The notes under the pieces: model-generated
Databases searched by the model: none
Seen by the model: only the letters and a program-made list of their open reading frames with translations
What the model was told of the DNA's origin: nothing
Translations under genes and position numbers: made by a program
Source of the DNA: Bemisia tabaci
Lineage: Eukaryota; Arthropoda; Insecta; Hemiptera; Aleyrodidae
Reading direction: 5' to 3'
NCBI RefSeq assembly: GCF_918797505.1
Contig: NC_092796.1
Coordinates: forward strand, 31,568,098-31,632,097
DNA length: 64,000 nt
Part shown: positions 22,601 through 31,602 of the stretch, one piece after another
Layout of the letters: every line of letters starts with the position of its first letter
Numbering within the stretch: position 1 is the first letter of the stretch

Positions 22601-24405
22601 CCTGATACCGAAATGTAGTTGAGCTAAAAGCTAACAGTTCATGTAGGAATATGATAATTATAAGTAAATATCAACCTCTCATAAACGAGATTCAAACGTT
22701 CGAAAGTAGTGAAAGAAGTTTAATGGAGAATTTGCACGCAATTTTTTTATTGCTTCATCTGAAAGTGCCTAATGAGCTGAGTTCGCAATATTTTTCATAA
22801 TTTTTTTCTGACATGGGAAATTGGAGAAAAATTGATTTAAAAGTGAGAAAATGTGCCGCCTTGTGACGTCATCTGGCGGCATTTCCCATTTAAACACATG
22901 TATTTTAGCGGAATCGGTTATTTTGTCATATCTCCTCTAATAATTGCTCAATTTATGAATCAAGGGTATCTTCGTGTTCAGTTCACTCAGAGGATTCCAC
23001 TTAAACAGGAAATTCATCAAATTTCAGACCCTTGCAAATTCTCCATTCACTCTACGTTTCTCGTCCTCTTCCTCACTCTATCCTTCGCTACAAATGAATA
23101 AATTTTCAATTTCGTGAAATCCTTAGTTTGAAAATGAATGAAAACGAGTTTTTTTTCAATATTTCTAGGGAAACGTGCTTACCAAGTGACGGTTGCTGAT
23201 CTCAAAAAAGAATTGGTTGAAAAGGGTCCAGTTACGATGAGTTTCAAAATTTATGAGGACTTTTATCTTTATAAAACAGGTAACCACAGTTTAAAAACGT
23301 TCATCAATTAGAATAATTATAATCTGATCGCTTCTAATCTCGGTTTAATTTAATGAATCTGGAGAGAAACTTATATTATACTTCTACAACCATGGAGTCC
23401 TACTTTAAAAAATTGGAAAAAACTAGCATGTCAAACAATGATTGTTTCGTAAAATTTGCTTCACTCTAACAAAGAGGCGATCAGGTAATAATCTACGAGG
23501 AAAAGTATGAAGTATGAGGTATGGAGAAGTATGAGGGTAAGGAGCGGAAAGTTAACAAGACGGAACCAACACAGCAACATGGAAATACAGCAAGGGAGAG
23601 GACGCGCGTTGATGACGGCGCAGAGATACAACTATGCGTACTTGATGGATGTCCGTGTTGCGTCTGCAAAATTGAAGGCGCGATGGCGCGAGGCGTGACT
23701 AGCAATGCCTCGCTCTGTGCTGCCGATGAGGTGTTGTTCGAAGTGGGGAGAGAAGTCAAAACACGAGGTCCGACTCCGAATGCATCTCTCTTATCTTCGG
23801 CTGTTTTGACACCCGAGTTTTTCCTCTTCTTTTTCAATTTTATGTCTGATTATTTTTATAGGATGTATCCGTAGACCTTGTATATAAAGTTCGTATGTAC
23901 CGGCAAGGTTATATGGATTGCATTTTGCAATAAGGAACGAAGAGCATTCCAATGTCGCTAAGATTGTGCAACCATTTTCACCTTGCAAATGTAAAATGAT
24001 CATCTAAACAAGTAATAACTTTACTCCCAATGTTCTATAAATTAACGACGAAAATTACCTTGGTAAATTTAATTTTTTGCATGATGATTCAGTAATTTTA
24101 TTGTAAAGAATGTAAGTTGCACATTCCTAGCAACACTGGGATGCTCTTGGTTCTTTTTTGCAAAATGCAATCCATATGAACTTATGATTGTGTTTTCAGG
24201 AGTATATCATCACGTAACTGGCGAAAAAATAGGAGGGCATGCTGTGAGGGTGCTTGGTTACGGGACAGAAAAAGGCGAAAGCTACTGGTTGGTCGCCAAC
24301 TCCTGGAATTCTGAGTGGGGAGACCAAGGGCTTTTCAAAATTCGGAGTGGCACCAACGATTGTAACTCTGAAGAAAATTTTCAAACATCCGAACCAAAAG
24401 TTTAG
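16446..24405 (+). CDS. Cathepsin B-like cysteine protease (six coding exons, 362 aa)
   Basis: The exons are 16446-16622, 18292-18522, 20164-20367, 22142-22301, 23169-23279 and 24200-24405. All introns are GT-AG and the phases join with no stop. The product is a secreted or lysosomal papain-family (C1A) peptidase: signal peptide about 1-28 (hydrophobic, ending ALA), propeptide 29 to about 107 ([18 protein letters not shown]), mature enzyme from about [10 protein letters not shown]. Gln129 and Cys135 lie in DQGNCGSCW, His308 in GGHAV and Asn328 in VANSWN. The occluding loop keeps His216-His217 in HCSHHMGD. It is slightly longer than human cathepsin B (339 aa). Oddities: CGGG replaces the usual CNGG, and the C-terminus reads DCNSEEN rather than CGIESE, so substrate preference may differ. 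The start is the first Met of the exon 1 frame; Met3 at 16452 is an alternative. In sap-feeding insects such enzymes are digestive; that role is inferred. Confidence 0.92.
17392..17650. mobile_element. MITE, TGGATTGCATTTTGCAA ends, AA flanks
   Basis: The arms TGGATTGCATTTTGCAAAAA and GGAACCACTAGCATTGCAAT are mirrored on the right. It is flanked by AA on both sides. Related copy at 23914-24174 in intron 5. Confidence 0.8.
17941..18005 (-). repeat. Dispersed short repeat C
   Basis: The segment GCAACTATTCGTGC...TTGCATATACAAAATATTGAAGGCGC resembles those at 23628-23692, 37441-37516, 49700-49760, 56538-56600, 63712-63772 and 63848-63906. Confidence 0.45.
18292..18522 (+). CDS. Cathepsin B exon 2: propeptide to catalytic Cys
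   Basis: It encodes 77 residues, AGKNFPDD to DQGNCGSCW, in phase 0 at both ends. The acceptor is GCACAG and the donor GTAAGT. The catalytic Cys is the penultimate residue of this exon, so the exon break separates CGSCW from the following AVAAA. Confidence 0.93.
18610..19048 (-). mobile_element. 5'-truncated LINE fragment with 17-bp TSD
   Basis: Read on the minus strand it encodes the C-terminal part of an endonuclease-reverse transcriptase protein ([20 protein letters not shown], then [16 protein letters not shown]). An in-frame stop near the end precedes [13 protein letters not shown]. It is homologous to the copy at 32577-33965. The target duplication TTCCACAATTTGTTTCC lies at 18593-18609 and 19049-19065, as expected of target-primed insertion. 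The 3' tail is a short TTG-rich stretch rather than poly-A. Confidence 0.9.
19228..19465. repeat. Diverged dispersed repeat (as 3423-3694)
   Basis: Left part AATGTAACTACATTTCAATAT, right part CAACCTTGGAACAGAGTCACG. The same layout occurs at 3440-3675. Confidence 0.4.
19568..19853. repeat. Perfect long hairpin, 106-bp arms, 74-bp loop
   Basis: 19568-19673 is the exact reverse complement of 19748-19853. The arm contains CGACTCAACACTGAGTC next to GAAACGTC-type sequence. The transcript of this intron would fold into a 106-bp duplex. The outer part of each arm reads CTGAAAA, a 5-bp GACTC/GAGTC stem, then GAAAC, a degenerate hammerhead-like core. Confidence 0.85.
20164..20367 (+). CDS. Cathepsin B exon 3
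   Basis: It encodes 68 residues ([18 protein letters not shown] to [12 protein letters not shown]), phase 0 at both ends. The acceptor is TTTCAG and the donor GTGAAG. TDRTCI and SKAFEF align to the family's SDRICI and AEAWNF. CGGG replaces CNGG. Confidence 0.93.
21135..21359. mobile_element. 225-bp near-perfect palindromic MITE, TA TSD
   Basis: CACAGAAAAAAATGGATGG...CCATCCATTTTTTTCTGTG, flanked by TA on both sides. The two halves are complementary along nearly the whole length (CGACAGAACC, GGCTCCCACAGTTTC, TTACACTTACAGAACTTTC). A nearly identical copy of the same length lies inverted at 30838-31062. Confidence 0.9.
21366..21435 (-). repeat. tRNA-like sequence / SINE head
   Basis: On the minus strand TGGCAAAGTGGTAACG resembles an A box, and GAGTTCAAATCC about 38 bases further a B box. 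The acceptor and anticodon stems do not fold convincingly, so a tRNA-derived SINE head or decayed tRNA is more likely than a functional tRNA. The palindrome begins about 30 bases downstream of the B box. Confidence 0.5.
21574..21806. mobile_element. Transib-like MITE, 233 bp, perfect 5-bp TSD CGCCG
   Basis: CACAGTGGATTGAGTCAATC to GACTAGATCCACTGTG. The TSDs are at 21569-21573 and 21807-21811. The terminal heptamer CACAGTG is identical to the V(D)J recombination heptamer, as expected of the RAG-related Transib group. Confidence 0.85.
22142..22301 (+). CDS. Cathepsin B exon 4: occluding loop
   Basis: It encodes [20 protein letters not shown] to KDRHF plus the first base of a Gly codon. The acceptor is TTCACAG and the donor GTAGGT. 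It contains the occluding-loop His-His pair and a possible N-glycosylation site, NET (231-233). Confidence 0.92.
22302..23168 (+). other. Cathepsin B intron 4
   Basis: GT-AG intron. It carries a copy of dispersed repeat B at 22736-23030, also found at 5705-6110 and 36020-36310. The frames at 22414-22605 and 22853-23101 are not joined to the gene. Confidence 0.75.
22736..23030 (+). repeat. Dispersed repeat B
   Basis: TTTTTTTATTGCTTCATCTG...GTGACGTCATCTGGCGGC...CACATGTATTTTAGCGG...GTTCAGTTCACT. It shows the uninterrupted layout of the family. Confidence 0.65.
23169..23279 (+). CDS. Cathepsin B exon 5
   Basis: It encodes [37 protein letters not shown] plus the first base of Gly295. GPV...[12 protein letters not shown] aligns to the family's GPVEGAFSVYSDFLLYKSG. 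The split codons on both sides are restored by the flanking exons. Confidence 0.93.
23560..23790 (+). repeat. Dispersed repeat C, long copy
   Basis: The segment matches the reverse complement of 56435-56650 over about 200 bp (ACGGCGCAGAGATACAACTA, GATGGATGTCCGTGTTG, AATTGAAGGCGC, GAGGCGTGA, GATGAGGTGT). This includes the shorter motif found at five other places. The overlapping open frames here are shadows of this repeat. Confidence 0.65.
23914..24174. mobile_element. MITE, TGGATTGC ends, TA TSD
   Basis: TGGATTGCATTTTGCAATAA to TTTTTTGCAAAATGCAATCCA, flanked by TA on both sides. The arms include AGATTGTGCAACC and its diverged mirror. Confidence 0.8.
24200..24405 (+). CDS. Cathepsin B exon 6: catalytic His and Asn, stop
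   Basis: It encodes [21 protein letters not shown]...[22 protein letters not shown]...EPKV followed by TAG at 24403-24405. The acceptor is TTTTCAG. The C-terminus after [10 protein letters not shown] is diverged from vertebrate cathepsin B. Confidence 0.95.
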
Positions 24406-24532
24406 GAGAAATTCAGCACCACCTTTTGTGTGAAATAGCTCATGTTCGCCTTTGGGAGCATATTATAATCCGTTCAATTAAATTCTATTCTCCATATTTT
24501 TTATCTGTGTCCAATATTTTATTGATGTTTAA

Positions 24533-24538
24533 AATAAA
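24533..24538 (+). promoter_or_regulatory. Poly(A) signal AATAAA of cathepsin B
   Basis: AATAAA 128 bases after the stop codon. The hAT-type MITE begins 6 bases further on, so cleavage would fall within or at the edge of that MITE. Confidence 0.7.
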
Positions 24539-24543
24539 GATAC

Positions 24544-24715
24544 CAGTGGCGTGACATACTTTGCGGTATATCGATTGATTTGCCATTTAAATTTGTGGCC
24601 AAGGATCGATAGACACTAAACAGGGTGTGCGAAACGGAAACCTTAGTGTTCAATTCTTTGCCACAGCTTCAAAAGAGGAAGATATTGATAATCGAACTTT
24701 CACGGCTGGCCACTG
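24544..24715. mobile_element. hAT-type MITE at cathepsin B 3' end
   Basis: CAGTGGCGTGACATACTTTG to GGCTGGCCACTG with the usual core. The flanks do not give a clean 8-bp duplication, so the copy is old or was altered. Confidence 0.7.
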
Positions 24716-25082
24716 GAATTTACGATCTTTAAAAAGTACTCGCAATCGACTTAAAGCGATTTCCTTTCAACAAAGTTCGAATATATTCATTCAGGATCAA
24801 TCCTTGAGTTTATATTAAGTTTGGTTGGAACTTTATTACAAAGCTTCTCACGTTATGACTAGCTTCGGAATGACTTAGTTGATAAGCACCACCCAAATTA
24901 ACCAATAGAATAGGAGCTATATCTTCTTTGTCTATCGCTTTGTCCATCAATTTCAACAATCAGCCCACTCGAGATAATGTATGATCTTTCACGAAAAGAG
25001 GGACCCTGATTAAATTCTTAAAAAAAAAAAAAATTAAATAAGAAACGTGGTAAAAACCGTATGTAACACGGTAGTAAAGTAG
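24716..25082. other. Unassigned with AGCGGGC-MITE terminus
   Basis: Positions 24896-24975 (AACCAATAGAATAGGAGC, TCTTCTTTGTCTATCGC, CAACAATCAGCCC) match the right end of the element at 50057-50396. An A-rich run lies near 25021-25033. Confidence 0.45.
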
Positions 25083-25312
25083 AGCTGACAACGATCATTC
25101 GAGAGTTGCCTTTCCTCCGAAAAAATGTCCATTTTCTAGGAAACTTACGAATATTTTCCCTTCAAAGTTTCAGGAACTTGAGATGACATTGCGAACAAAA
25201 TGATCTAGAAAATTGGAAGGAAAATACGCATAAGTTTACCAGGATATTCGTGTTTCATCTAAGGAAATTTGGCAACGTCTGAAGTCGCATACGGCGTTTT
25301 TCTTTATCATAC
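25083..25312. mobile_element. Palindromic MITE (AACGCCGTATGAAC / GTTGCCAAATTTCC family)
   Basis: Inverted-repeat layout with GAGAGTTGCC...GGAAACTTACGAATATT and GGAAATTTGGCAACGTCTGA...CATACGGCG. Better copies are at 44690-44925, 49185-49445, 61121-61372 and 62885-63141. Confidence 0.6.
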
Positions 25313-25760
25313 CAGATTTGTTGTTACCTCATTCGAGGCGCTGGCGCCGAGGGTCCCCTTTTCATCCCCTCTAAAAAATGCAACGGGGTGGCGTCCGCAA
25401 CCGCTTCTCACTTCGAATGCCCCTCGTGATGCATGGACGCGCTCCCGCCGACTGACCGACGGCAATAACATCTGGGCACGTGAAAAAGACAAACGGGGCT
25501 CCATAAAGAGGACCGAGCCATAAAATATTAATGACTCATGAGTAATTGAAATGAATTGCTAACGATTCTGGAAAAAGCGCGCGGGGCGGGGGGATGGGGG
25601 GAGGAGGGGGGCGCGCGGCGGGGAGCACGGTAAGCGGAGAGGCTGTAATCCCCAGGGCTCAAAGGGCTCGCCGGATCCGGGGTCCCTCATACCGCGTTTC
25701 GATTTCACCTAATCTTTGCCCCCCGCGAAACTTGACCCTTTCCGCACCGCCTAAGGCGCG
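25313..25760. other. G+C-rich unassigned DNA
   Basis: Contains a G-rich run near 25583-25625. The frames here are created by this composition. No gene was recognised. Confidence 0.4.
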
Positions 25761-25765
25761 CGCCG

Positions 25766-26241
25766 CACAGTGGATCGAGTCCATCGGAGAGGTCGCGCAT
25801 GAAATTTTTGACTTAAACTGCAAATTTTGATGTTTCACTGGGTAAAAAAAAACACATTGGATCTGGAGTTCAGACTCTTAAAAACATCTACAAGAAAAAG
25901 TGCTCTTGATTCAATGAGAATCTAGCTTAAATCAAGAATCAAGCCTCTTTGAAGCGGATTTCGTTTTGATTCAAGCAAAAATCCGATTGAATCAAAGAGT
26001 ATTTTTTCTTGTCAATGTTTTCAAGAGTCTGGACTCTAGATACAATGTGGTTTTTTTTTTTCCCCCAGTGTTGATTAGTCATATTTTAAATTACGAGAGG
26101 TGCGCTGCATGAGGTAAAGACCACGGGGAAACCAATGGAGGCATTTTTAAAATTTCAAAGTTCTGATTTGACGGAGTTATAAGCTTTTAAAGTTTCCAAA
26201 TTTCGTCCGACCTCTCCCCGATGACTGGACTCATCAGTGTG
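25766..26241. mobile_element. Transib-like MITE with nested MITE, TSD CGCCG
   Basis: CACAGTGGATCGAGTCCATC to GGACTCATCAGTGTG. The 5-bp TSD CGCCG is at 25761-25765 and 26242-26246. The interior is split by the CACTGG MITE at 25836-26070. Without it the length is close to the family's 233 bp. Confidence 0.85.
25836..26070. mobile_element. MITE, CACTGG-polyA ends, nested, TT TSD
   Basis: CACTGGGTAAAAAAAAAC to TTTTTTTCCCCCAGTG, flanked by TT on both sides, inside the Transib-like MITE. Confidence 0.85.
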
Positions 26242-26346
26242 CGCCGCCCGTGACGACGGCCGTCCCTTCCTGGGGATCAAAATTCAAGGGGTTTGTTCAA
26301 GAAGTGGGTTAAAAAGTCCCTCGGGAGGAGTTCCCGGGCACTGGTG

Positions 26347-26579
26347 CACAGTGGATCGAGACAATCAGACAGGTCGGACTCAAAATGTTTGGCTAAAACT
26401 GTAATTTTTGATGTTCATTTCGTTTTATTTTAAATTTTAAGGGGTGCTTGGAGAAGAAAATTTCACGAGGAAACCGATGAAACCAACTCTAGATCCTCAA
26501 AATTTTGTATAAACGGTGTTGTCAGCTTTTAAAGTTTTCAAATTTTATCCGACTTTTCCTGTTGACTCGATCCACTGTG
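26347..26579. mobile_element. Transib-like MITE, TSD TGGTG/TGGTA
   Basis: CACAGTGGATCGAGACAATC to GACTCGATCCACTGTG, 233 bp. The flanks are TGGTG (26342-26346) and TGGTA (26580-26584). Confidence 0.8.
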
Positions 26580-28349
26580 TGGTACCTGCTTCGCGGTAGG
26601 TATTGTTCTGCCCCTGCATATGCCGCGGCTCAGACGCGAAATGAAATTCGGCCTTACTGGGGAGCAGAGATGGAAAATTTCAAGAATTTATTCGCGAAAA
26701 ATTTCACTCGTGAAATTTTTTGAAACTTTTGGATACATTCGGGGGCCAAGAAACGCTAAGACGCGCCTAGCGACGGCGAATCTTAATGTTGACATTTTTC
26801 ACCCCAAGCCTAAAACATTCACGCGTTGCAAGTGTTTTCGCCTGGTTTGGAGGTATAAGGTTGGGCTAAATTCCTCTCTAAACTCCCTTTTGTGCCTCCT
26901 TCGTGTACAGTATCTCATTAAGGCAGCATTACACTGCCGCATTAACAGGAAGACCATCTGAAGCGCATTCCAAACTTCTACAGGTTGCATTAATAATTCC
27001 CCCAAAAATTGAGAAATTTCATGAGATCTCACTTTTCTATTCAATTTTCTTACAATTCTATTGTGGAAATTTTGTAAGAATTTCCGAAGGTCGAGTATGC
27101 AGCACGGAACGTTAAAAAATGATGAAAAAATTCAGCAAAAAACTGGCTCATAATGTTCTTTTCTAATCTAACCTTCAGTTTTTTTTTTAATATTTTCATT
27201 CGTTCCGGTGCCTTCCGAAACGTTTCTTATGACATTTTAAATAAAAATGGCAGCACTGCACTTGCGAATGCAAAAAGGCAACGGAGCGCCCCGAGCTCAT
27301 TTCGCAGGGACGGACCACGACCGTGACAACTTGGATGGTTGCGGAACTCCTTGTGAAGTTGGCATCATTTAAATTTATTTAAAATCGAATTAGAGCACGT
27401 TTGTGGGGAACTTGAGAATGTTGATGAATTCCTGGAACGACCCCGGGTTCCCGCTCCCTACGGGTGGGACGCCGGGCGGAGGCGCCGAGTAACCTTGAAA
27501 AATCCCTTTTCCCTAATTAACTCGCGGCGAGGAACCCGGTATTTACGAGCGAACTAGACACGGCCGGCCAGCGGATTAGCAAAGTGCAGCTCAACCGCGC
27601 CCGCCGGAGGCTTCTACGATTGTTTGCAGTTTCCCCGAAATATCTCAAAATATCATGACGCCCCCCCCCCCCCCCGCGCAACTTCAGCCTTCAGCCCCAC
27701 GCGTCCGTCAACTGTCATGCACAGAAAACTTTCCGGAAACGGAAACATAGGTCTGAACCGAACCGGTGAATTTCTACGGTGTACATACATTACAGGATGA
27801 ACTGTTTCCATGAATTTTAAATTTTCCTGGAATTTCGTGGTTTTCAGACAAGTGTTTGACTTTCCCCTGACTTCGCAGAGATGTTTAGAATAGAATTGAT
27901 TTTCACAGGACGAATCCAATGCGATATTTGAGTGTTGCCGATCAGACATATTCATGCGAAGAGCCCCATTTAAACCGATTGACAGGTAAACAAAGTTCAA
28001 GATTTGATGGTGAAATTTACTGGCTTTCCCCGTTTGAGTACAATTTGCCGACTTCCTCGGGCGTCAGAACTAATAGGAAACACATTTGATTTGCTAACCC
28101 AAAGTTTGGTTTCTGTAACCGAGAACTTCAAGTATCTGAATCGAAAAACTTCGGCATTCAATATAAATCGATCTTTCTTTCACCGTGAAAAACTTGTCAC
28201 TCTGTTGACCGACTGGAATAAATTATGCATTGAAGAACTACAATCTGTGGTTCAGTTCAGAAACAACGTATATACCATTAGTTCTCCTACTTACATGAGT
28301 GTCTTTACGGATGAACCAGAAATTGTTGTTCCTAATTGCAAAATGACGT
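26580..28349. other. Intergenic DNA, nothing recognised
   Basis: The short frames (26505-27115 and 27653-28000) show no domains. A run of 15 C lies at 27661-27675. Confidence 0.4.
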
Positions 28350-28885
28350 CCAATTCATTTCCCCAGACTTTCTCTGTTACTAGTGACTTGGGCCACCTGT
28401 GTCTAGGAATCCACCTTTCTGTTAATCAATTGGACTACATTTTGCAATTTAGAGCTACATTTTCAAAGACTTTCTCTGTTACTATAGTAACTGTGGCCCC
28501 ACCTGTGTCTAGGAATCCACCGTACTGTTCATCAATTGGACACTGGGGGAAAAAAAACACATTGGATCTAGAGTCCAGACTCTTAAAAACATTGACAAGA
28601 AGAATACTCTTGATTAAATCGGATTTTTGCTTAAATCAAGAACCAAACCTCTTAATTTGAGCGGATTTCCTTTTGATTTAAGCTTAAATCTGATTGAATC
28701 AAGAGTATTTTTTCTTGTCAATGTTTTCAAGAATCTGGACTCTAGATCCAATGCAGGGTGGCAAGTCAAGTTCAATTTCAAAATTCCCTGACTTTTCCCT
28801 GACTTAACAATAAAATTCCCTGACTTTTTGTAGGCAAGAGACCGCGACTTTTTCTGAATACGATTAAATTTCCTGACTTTTTAAA

Positions 28886-29914
28886 GTCATCGACGCGCAG
28901 TTGCACTCAGAATGTTGTGGGTAAATTCGGTGCTGAATAATTGAATGAATTATAGCCTGGAATGCACATCTTTAACTTATTTTGATAAAAAGAGATAACC
29001 ATTTCACAATCAAAGAAAATTCAGAAAAAAAAATTACACACATTAATTAAAATTTTAAATTTTCATTTAACTTCTTAATAATGTATGAAAGGGAAGGAGT
29101 GGCGTACGATGAATCAGTCTCTGTATTAAAATCACTGAAATCGGTCAGCTGCAAAAGCTATGAGATTGTGCCGTAATAGCTACAAAATTTCGTCCTAAGA
29201 TAATAACACTAGCCATTCAGGGAGTACTTTGTAGAAAGATGCTGAACATGGTATGAGGGAGCAAAAACAGAAAGCAAGAAAACAAGATTTTGAACACAGA
29301 AAAAAGTTCATAAATTTATTAAATTAAAAGGAACAAATAAACTTATAGGTCTGGGAGATCAAGAAACTAGCACTTATATTGAAACAAATTAATGCACTTA
29401 ATGCATTTAGAAGAGACACATTTAGAACAACAGATCAATGAAATCATAAAAGTAGTATTGATCTGAGTATGAGTGAACAAGAATACCTAATTGAATTAAT
29501 TAAACAAAACATAGCGAAACTGATACATTTAGTATACTGAGCATAAAAAAGTGGTCAGAGATCCTGAAGATCAAAAAAGTATTGCTATTTTTGATACAGG
29601 CAAACAATAATGCTCGTACGAATTAAATACTTTGCCCTCATGAGAAAAATAATTGAAGAAATATTTGTATTTTCACTACAAAATATTGGGAAAAATGGTT
29701 ACATTTCAAGTGTGAATATGCAGACGTCTGGAACTGAATTTACAACAATGCAGAGACAGGAATGACTTGACACATCCAATAGGTCCGCCGGTGATATCAA
29801 CTGAGCATCTTTTTCATTCCCGGAGATGAGAAAAAGAAAAGAACTGAAGTATTCGAAACTTACCTGAGCACATCCTAGAGCTTTGTCTCCAACAATCCGA
29901 AATTCGGACAGTTC
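28886..29914. other. Interior of layer-2 element, non-coding
   Basis: A+T-rich sequence with no frame of note. Nothing else was recognised. Confidence 0.5.
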
Positions 29915-29939
29915 AGTTCAGCCAGTGCACTATGGTCTG

Positions 29940-30432
29940 GGAGCGCCGAATCGTGGCCAAAAATCCGATTTTTGAAAGTACGAAAATCTGTCAATCGAGC
30001 ATATAATCCTTATCTACATCCTTTAGTAGGTGTGAAATGACCTATCAAATCTTCTGTAATTGTTTTTACGATCAGATACATGGTGGCGAACTTCACATCC
30101 TCGAGGTAAGTAAACAAACGTGAGAATTTAAAGTGCACGTTATCGTGTCTTGCCTTGTGTCGTTTGGTGATAAGTTGGCGTAAATCCCCGATCAAATATG
30201 GAAAAGAAAGGTGAAAGTAAGTACTTTTTGATGGTTTAATCGTTTTTATTATTATGATTAATTTTATGATCACCATGAGACTCCAAAGTTTTGTCCTAAT
30301 TTAGGCAAAAAATTGCCTTCACCTTAAGTTTTAGTTATCGGTAACACGAGGTAACACGTTCTCATTTGTGCAAAAATGTTGCTCATATGTTCCTCTAACA
30401 GGACATCACAGGTTTTTTTGCGTATTTTTGCG
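29940..30432 (+). repeat. Long inverted repeat in layer 4, left arm
   Basis: It matches the reverse complement of 31117-31602 (GTACGAAAATCTG, GATAAGTTGGCGTAAATCCC, AAAGTACTTACTTTCACC inverse, TTTGCCTAAATTA inverse) with scattered differences. The minus-strand frame at 30010-30276 is a shadow of this arm. Confidence 0.75.
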
Positions 30433-30759
30433 TCTGGGGCCTTTTTTGGTCATTTTAGTGAAGGACTTATACGATTTTCTGCGCAATCTGATTTCATTGC
30501 AGAAGGAGATAAGAGAGATGAGACAAGGCCAACATTTGATATAGGGTGATTCATATGTATTTTTGGCTGCTGAATCCGAAAATGATATCAGTTTTTTTCC
30601 AGCACTTGCCTGATTTCCGGAAAATAAAGTTTTTTTGCAAAAAACCTCATTTTTAAGCAAAACAATATTTTCTCCGGAAAAACGACAAATGGTGGATAAA
30701 ACTTAGGTACTTTTTTTTATTCTTCAGCCTGTATACATAATACAAATGTATTAACTCGG

Positions 30760-30825
30760 CCCGCTGTGGTTGTAGTGCTGGCTTTAAGATCAAGAGGTTC
30801 CGAGTTCAATTCCTGGCTAGGCAAC
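30760..30825 (+). repeat. tRNA-like sequence / SINE head
   Basis: TGGTTGTAGTGCTGG resembles an A box and GAGTTCAATTCCT a B box at 30802-30814. Stem complementarity is poor, so a functional tRNA is unlikely. The palindrome at 30838 starts about 35 bases downstream, in the same relative polarity as at 21135-21435. Confidence 0.45.
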
Positions 30826-30837
30826 CCGAGAATGGTA

Positions 30838-31062
30838 CACAGAAAAAAATGGATGGTGCTGACGACAGAACCTTTTGTTTATACGGCTCCCACAGTTTCT
30901 TTGTTACACTTACAGAACTTTTCTGCTGTGAGAACAGAACTTCTGTCGTGGGAACAGAGTACTCTGTTCCCACGACAGAAAGTTCTGTAAGTGTAACAAA
31001 GAAACTGTGGGAGCCGTATGAACAAAAGGTTCTGTCGCCAGCACCATCCATTTTTTTCTGTG
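30838..31062. mobile_element. 225-bp near-perfect palindromic MITE, TA TSD (copy 2)
   Basis: Same length as 21135-21359 and nearly identical to its reverse complement. Flanked by TA at 30836-30837 and 31063-31064. This is layer 5 of the nest, inside the loop of the layer-4 inverted repeat. Confidence 0.9.
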
Positions 31063-31116
31063 TAATCCGCAAGGTTTTAGGGTCTGATCTGGGTCTGGGT
31101 CTGAAGGCCCAAGAGC

Positions 31117-31602
31117 CAAAAAGATGCAAAAAAACCTATGATATCCTGTTTGAGGAACATATGAGCTACATTCTTGCACTGATAAGAACGTGTTAGCTCG
31201 TGTTAGTGATAACTTAAACTTAAGGTGAAGGCAATTTTTTGCCTAAATTAAGACAAAACTTTGGAGTCTCATGGTGGTCATAAAATTAATCTTAATACTA
31301 AAAACGATTAAACCATCAAAAAGTACTTACTTTCACCTTTCTTTTCCATATTTGATCGGGGATTTACGCCAACTTATCACAAAACGACACAAGGCAAGAC
31401 ACGATAACGTGCACTTTAAATTCTCACGTTTGTTTACTTACCTCGGAGGATGTGAAGTTCGCCACCTTATATCTGATCGTAAAAACAATTACACAAGATT
31501 TGATAGGTCATTTCACACCTAGTAAATGATGTAGATAAGGATTATATGCTCGATTGCCAGATTTTCGTACTTTCCAAAATCGGATTTTTGGCCACGATTC
31601 AT
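31117..31602 (-). repeat. Long inverted repeat in layer 4, right arm
   Basis: Mirror of 29940-30432. It stops at GGCCACGATTC, about 690 bp before the element's right terminus. The remaining 31603-32257 is unassigned non-coding sequence. Confidence 0.75.

Larger units (their letters stand above)
23280..24199 (+). other. Cathepsin B intron 5
   Basis: GT-AG intron with a roughly 230-bp dispersed repeat (23560-23790) and a TGGATTGC-ended MITE (23914-24174) that ends 25 bp before exon 6. Confidence 0.8.

Noticed and set aside
23507..23874. Cys-rich frames encoding GCPCC-type peptides, also seen at 37443
   Set aside because: The similarity follows a non-coding dispersed repeat found on both strands and in different frames elsewhere; no consistent reading frame.
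28004..28660. 218-codon open frame
   Set aside because: It reads through tandem host repeats and into the CACTGG MITE; no domain, and the peptide mirrors repeat units.
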